A stretch of DNA of 64,000 nucleotides. Origin: Rapana venosa. Its lineage: Eukaryota; Mollusca; Gastropoda; Neogastropoda; Muricidae. Shown here piece by piece: positions 60,871 through 64,000 of the stretch; position 1 is the stretch's first letter, and every line of letters starts with the position of its first letter. The translations under genes and the position numbers were made by a program. The notes below the pieces were generated by a model. It made no database searches, was not told where the DNA came from, and was given only the letters and a program-made list of their open reading frames with translations. Location: assembly GCA_028751875.1 (NCBI GenBank), contig CM054158.1:17538808-17602807 (forward strand). Reading direction: 5' to 3'.

Positions 60871-61231
60871 TGCATTTATAGGTGTTTTCATATTTTTGTT
60901 AACGTTTTTGTTATGTTTGGTGCTTTTATCTTTATTTCTTGTTGTTTTTAAATGATATAACAGTTCTTTAATCCTTTTGTTTTGATCTTTGTGGAAATGT
61001 CATTTTTTATGGTTTATATACATGGTGATTGATTTTATCAGTACCTTTTACTTCTTTTCATGTAAAGTTAATGTTTTTCTTTGTTTTCATATGCTGGATA
61101 TTTCATCCATATGTATTCAGGAGTGAAAGTAAAAAGTTTCTGATGCTGGGATGTGTGTTGTATGAATCTTAGTTGTTTGTTGTTTCTTTGTTATGTGATT
61201 CAGCAGATGAAAAGGCATTCAGCTTATGTTT

Positions 61232-61570
61232 AATGGGGGACGGATAGCCTGGTGGTTAGAGTGATGCATTTGTGATCTGCTGACCCGGGTGTGAATCTCG
61301 TTCAAGAGGATTTTTCCTCTGGAGTTAACATCAGTGCTGACTCCTCTCTCTCAAAAAGTCCTTTGGATGAGACTATAAACTGAGGTCCCGTGTGCCAACG
61401 CACGCAGAACATCTTGCGCACATGTTAAAACCTGTTCTGCTTTTCGGAAGAGTAATCCATTGTGTACCTGTGGGAACGGATGACAAAATTTACAAAACTA
61501 CATACACACGGGGACTGGATGAAAAAAGCACATGAGTGCTTATTCCATTATCCTCAAAATAAAAGAATAA
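61232..61570 (+). mobile_element. tRNA-derived SINE (family A), full length
   Basis: Head GACGGATAGCCTGGTGGTTA (A box), ATTTGTGATCTGCTGACC (anticodon arm), and GGTGTGAATCTCG (B box). Body and 3' end as in 39524-39850, ending TTATCCTCAAAATAAAAGAA and an AATA-type tail. Confidence 0.8.
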
Positions 61571-62149
61571 ATAAATAGATAATAATAATCGTGCGTTAGG
61601 GAGGTTAGTAACTGGACCAGAAGCAAGTGATGACAGTGTTTGTCATTCAAGGTGACTGGGAAGGCTGACATTGAAACAGGGAGGGAAGGAGGGAGGGAAA
61701 GAAAGAGAGCATGATGGTAAGAGTAAGCCGCTTTAGGAGTGCGTAGTGAAGTACACTCTGTGCGTGTGTGTGTGCGCGCTGTCACATTGTAGATGTGTGG
61801 TGCAGGCATGTGCATGTATGTGTGCGAATGTCTGCTTGAGTACATGCTTGTGAGTATGTGTGTGTGTATGGATTTGAATGTATTCATTATGGAGATAGCC
61901 GAGTGCTGGGGTTGGGAATAAGCAAACATGCTTTGAGATCTATGTATGGAAATGGTAAATGACAGTGTGTGTCACACATGGTTTCTCTCAGTCACGAGAC
62001 ATTTTGCCTAAGTGAACACTAAAAGCTGTATCTTGCGATTGTAATAGACACCATTGTCTGCAGGATTGTGTGTTCACTGAAGCTTTATTCATTACTGTAA
62101 TTTTAATTTCTAAAAGTTTGATATATGGGGATGTGTGTGTTTTGGGGGG

Positions 62150-62260
62150 TTTCCCCCCTCAGCTAGGGCTCTGAGGTTTACTGATGGTGATATTTTTGCA
62201 TATGCAATCGATTTTATCCATTATTAAGGTAGCCGCATTCTGACTTTTGGGAAGGTGTTG
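62150..62260 (+). repeat. Free-standing SINE tail module
   Basis: CTCAGCTAGGGCTCTGAGG, then GCATATGCAATCG and GGTAGCCGCATTCTGAC. It is the family D tail without head or body, as at 7230-7320 and 12905-12990. Confidence 0.65.
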
Positions 62261-63069
62261 TGTATAAAACAGCCAGATTTCACAGAATTGACTTGCTCAG
62301 TAGTTTTGTCAGTGATGATAATACATAATGATGATAATGTTGAAAGGTCTTTTAGGATTGGGGTTAAAGAATAGTGTAGTTATTGCCACTCAGTAAATTT
62401 ATCCATGACAAATATAATCATTCTTGTTGCCAGATGTCAGTTCGAGTATTTTCTTAGTGCATTCATCCACTCAAAGAAAGTTTTAAAAACCACCTCCACC
62501 ACCAACAACAACAACAAAGAAGCAAGTTTCAGTTTTAAAAAGTTTCTGAACTGATTTTGGACATACAACTCTTCAACATGACAAATTTGTCAGCCGTTCT
62601 AGATGTTCTAGAGGTAGATGTTTTGGGGTAGTTGTAAAAAGATGATTATAGTCATCATTTTTTTTGTTGTTGTCGTGTAAAATTGTTTAATATTGTTTTA
62701 AAGTAAGAACTGTACAGGTACCATGATGGTGATCATGAACTTTTTAAGGAAAGTGTTACATACCAATGTAAGGATTTAGCTGTTATTGTCACTGTTGTTG
62801 TTTTGACATGTTTTTGTTTTCTGTGGGAGAGGGGGGGGGGGGGGGGGGGGGCAGATGTTCTGGTATTTTCTTGTTGAGTGTTTTTGTTGTTTTTTTAAAC
62901 AATCATTATTACTGTTATTGTCTATGCAGAATGCCTTTTGTTACCAAATACTAATGTAGGAGTTGCACAGCTGATGATGTCTTCATATTTCCCTCAGTCT
63001 GAACTCTGATTTATGGGACATTTCACACATGATACTGCCCAGCTGTTAAAATTCCCACCATTACTCATA

Positions 63070-64000
63070 AATGATTGAGAGGCAAGTGTGAGGTCCTGTG
63101 TGTTGATATTCATAGCTGGTCAGAGGCAAGTCTGTATGTTGCTATTTATAGTTGATTAGAGGTGAGTCTGTGTTGACATTTATAGCTTGTCAAAGGCAAG
63201 TCTGTGTTGATTGATATTCATTCTGGTTAGAGGCAAGTCCATGTGTGTTGATATTTATAGCTGGTTAGAGGCAACTCTGAGTGTTGATATTAATAACTAG
63301 TTTGAGACAAGTCTGTTGATATTAATAGTTGACTAGAGGCAAGTCTAAGTGTTAATTTTCATAACTGGTTAGAGACGAATCTGTTGATATTTAGAATGGT
63401 CAGAGTCTATTGAAATTTTAGCTGATAATAGGCAAGTCTGTTGATATTTACAGCTAGTTAGAGGCAAGTCTGTTGATATTTACAGCTGGTTAGAGGCAAG
63501 TCTGTTGATATTTATAATTGGTTAGAGGCAAGTCTGTTGATATTTATAGTTGGTTAGAGGTAAGTTTATTGATATTTATAGTTGGTCAGAGGCAAGTCTG
63601 TTGATATTTATAGTTGGTTAGAGGTAAGTTTATTGATATTTGTAGTTGGTCAGAGGCAAGTCTGTTGATATTTATAGTTGGTTAGAGGTAAGTCTGTTGA
63701 TATTTACAGCTGGTTAGAGGCAAGTCTGTTGATATTTACTGCTGGTCAGAGGCAAGTATGTTGATATTTATAGTTGGTTAGAGGTAAGTTTATTGATATT
63801 TACAGCTGGTCAGAGGCAAGTCTGTTGATATTTAGAGCAGATCATAGGCAAGTCTATTGATATTTATAATTGGTCAGAGGCAAGTCTGTTGATATTTATA
63901 ATTGGTTAGAGGCAAGTCTGTTGATATTTATAATTGGTAAGAGGCAAGTCTGTTGATATTTATAATTGGTCAGAGGCAAGTCTGTTGATATTTAGAGCTG
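63070..64000 (+). repeat. 32-bp minisatellite reaching the window end
   Basis: Unit agGCAAGTCTGTTGATATTTA plus TAATTGGTTAG, about 28 copies. Units from about 63420 on are a regular 32 nt. The leftmost ones are longer (36-46 nt) with extra GTGTGT-type bases and more changes, so the array seems older on the left. The right border is not in the window. Confidence 0.95.

Noticed and set aside
63070..64000. CRISPR array
   Set aside because: The repeats are directly adjacent with no unique spacers, and the surroundings are eukaryotic, so it is a minisatellite.

Overview
The window looks like nuclear DNA of an invertebrate animal, most likely a lophotrochozoan and plausibly a marine gastropod. The reasons are small GT-AG exons in kilobase introns, very dense dinucleotide arrays (CT, CA/GT), several tRNA-derived SINE families, and non-LTR retrotransposon pieces of at least three clades. 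No bacterial, viral or CRISPR feature was seen. The species cannot be fixed from sequence alone.

Left third (about 1-13.5 kb, + strand): the 3' part of an HSD17B12-type very-long-chain 3-oxoacyl-CoA reductase. Eight exons (772-9996) carry the cofactor motif, the NNVG motif and the YSATK catalytic box. The 5' exon(s) lie off the window. A segment of about 50 residues expected before the last exon is missing.

Middle (18.3-30.7 kb, - strand): an almost complete ERGIC2 gene, tail-to-tail with the reductase. All coding exons from MRRLN to the stop can be placed. Two points stand out. Two consecutive 59-nt exons (25152-25210 and 23058-23116) have the same phase and related peptides, so they look like mutually exclusive alternatives. 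One 83-nt exon (19786-19868) keeps correct splice sites but its conserved peptide is scattered over the reading frames.

30.7-41.5 kb: repeat-rich spacer with an intronless ORF of an unrecognised family (34470-35435, one in-frame TAA), flanked by two copies of an element ending in (ATTGTC)n, plus decayed RTE-like and CR1/Jockey-like reverse transcriptase pieces.

Right third (41.5-64 kb, + strand): a tentative small gene whose 5' coding exon is at 41567-41653, with candidate exons at 48099, 54838 and 60177. Its long intron holds an antisense non-LTR element (about 49.3-53.1 kb, perhaps to 54.1 kb with tandemly repeated 5' sequence). That element has a hydrophobic N-terminus, a 2A-like motif, a PHD-type zinc finger, an APE-type endonuclease and a reverse transcriptase, all broken by frameshifts. 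Further right are a 21-bp periodic repeat (57.98-58.41 kb) and a 32-bp minisatellite running off the end (63.07-64 kb).

Mobile DNA highlights: a SINE whose 5' head has a tRNA-type A box and whose body contains 5S rRNA sequence (three copies, two with clear target-site duplications), and a probable piggyBac-like MITE flanked by TTAA inside an older LINE fragment. Several coding regions show missing single bases in short homopolymers. Assembly consensus error is therefore a live alternative to true decay.
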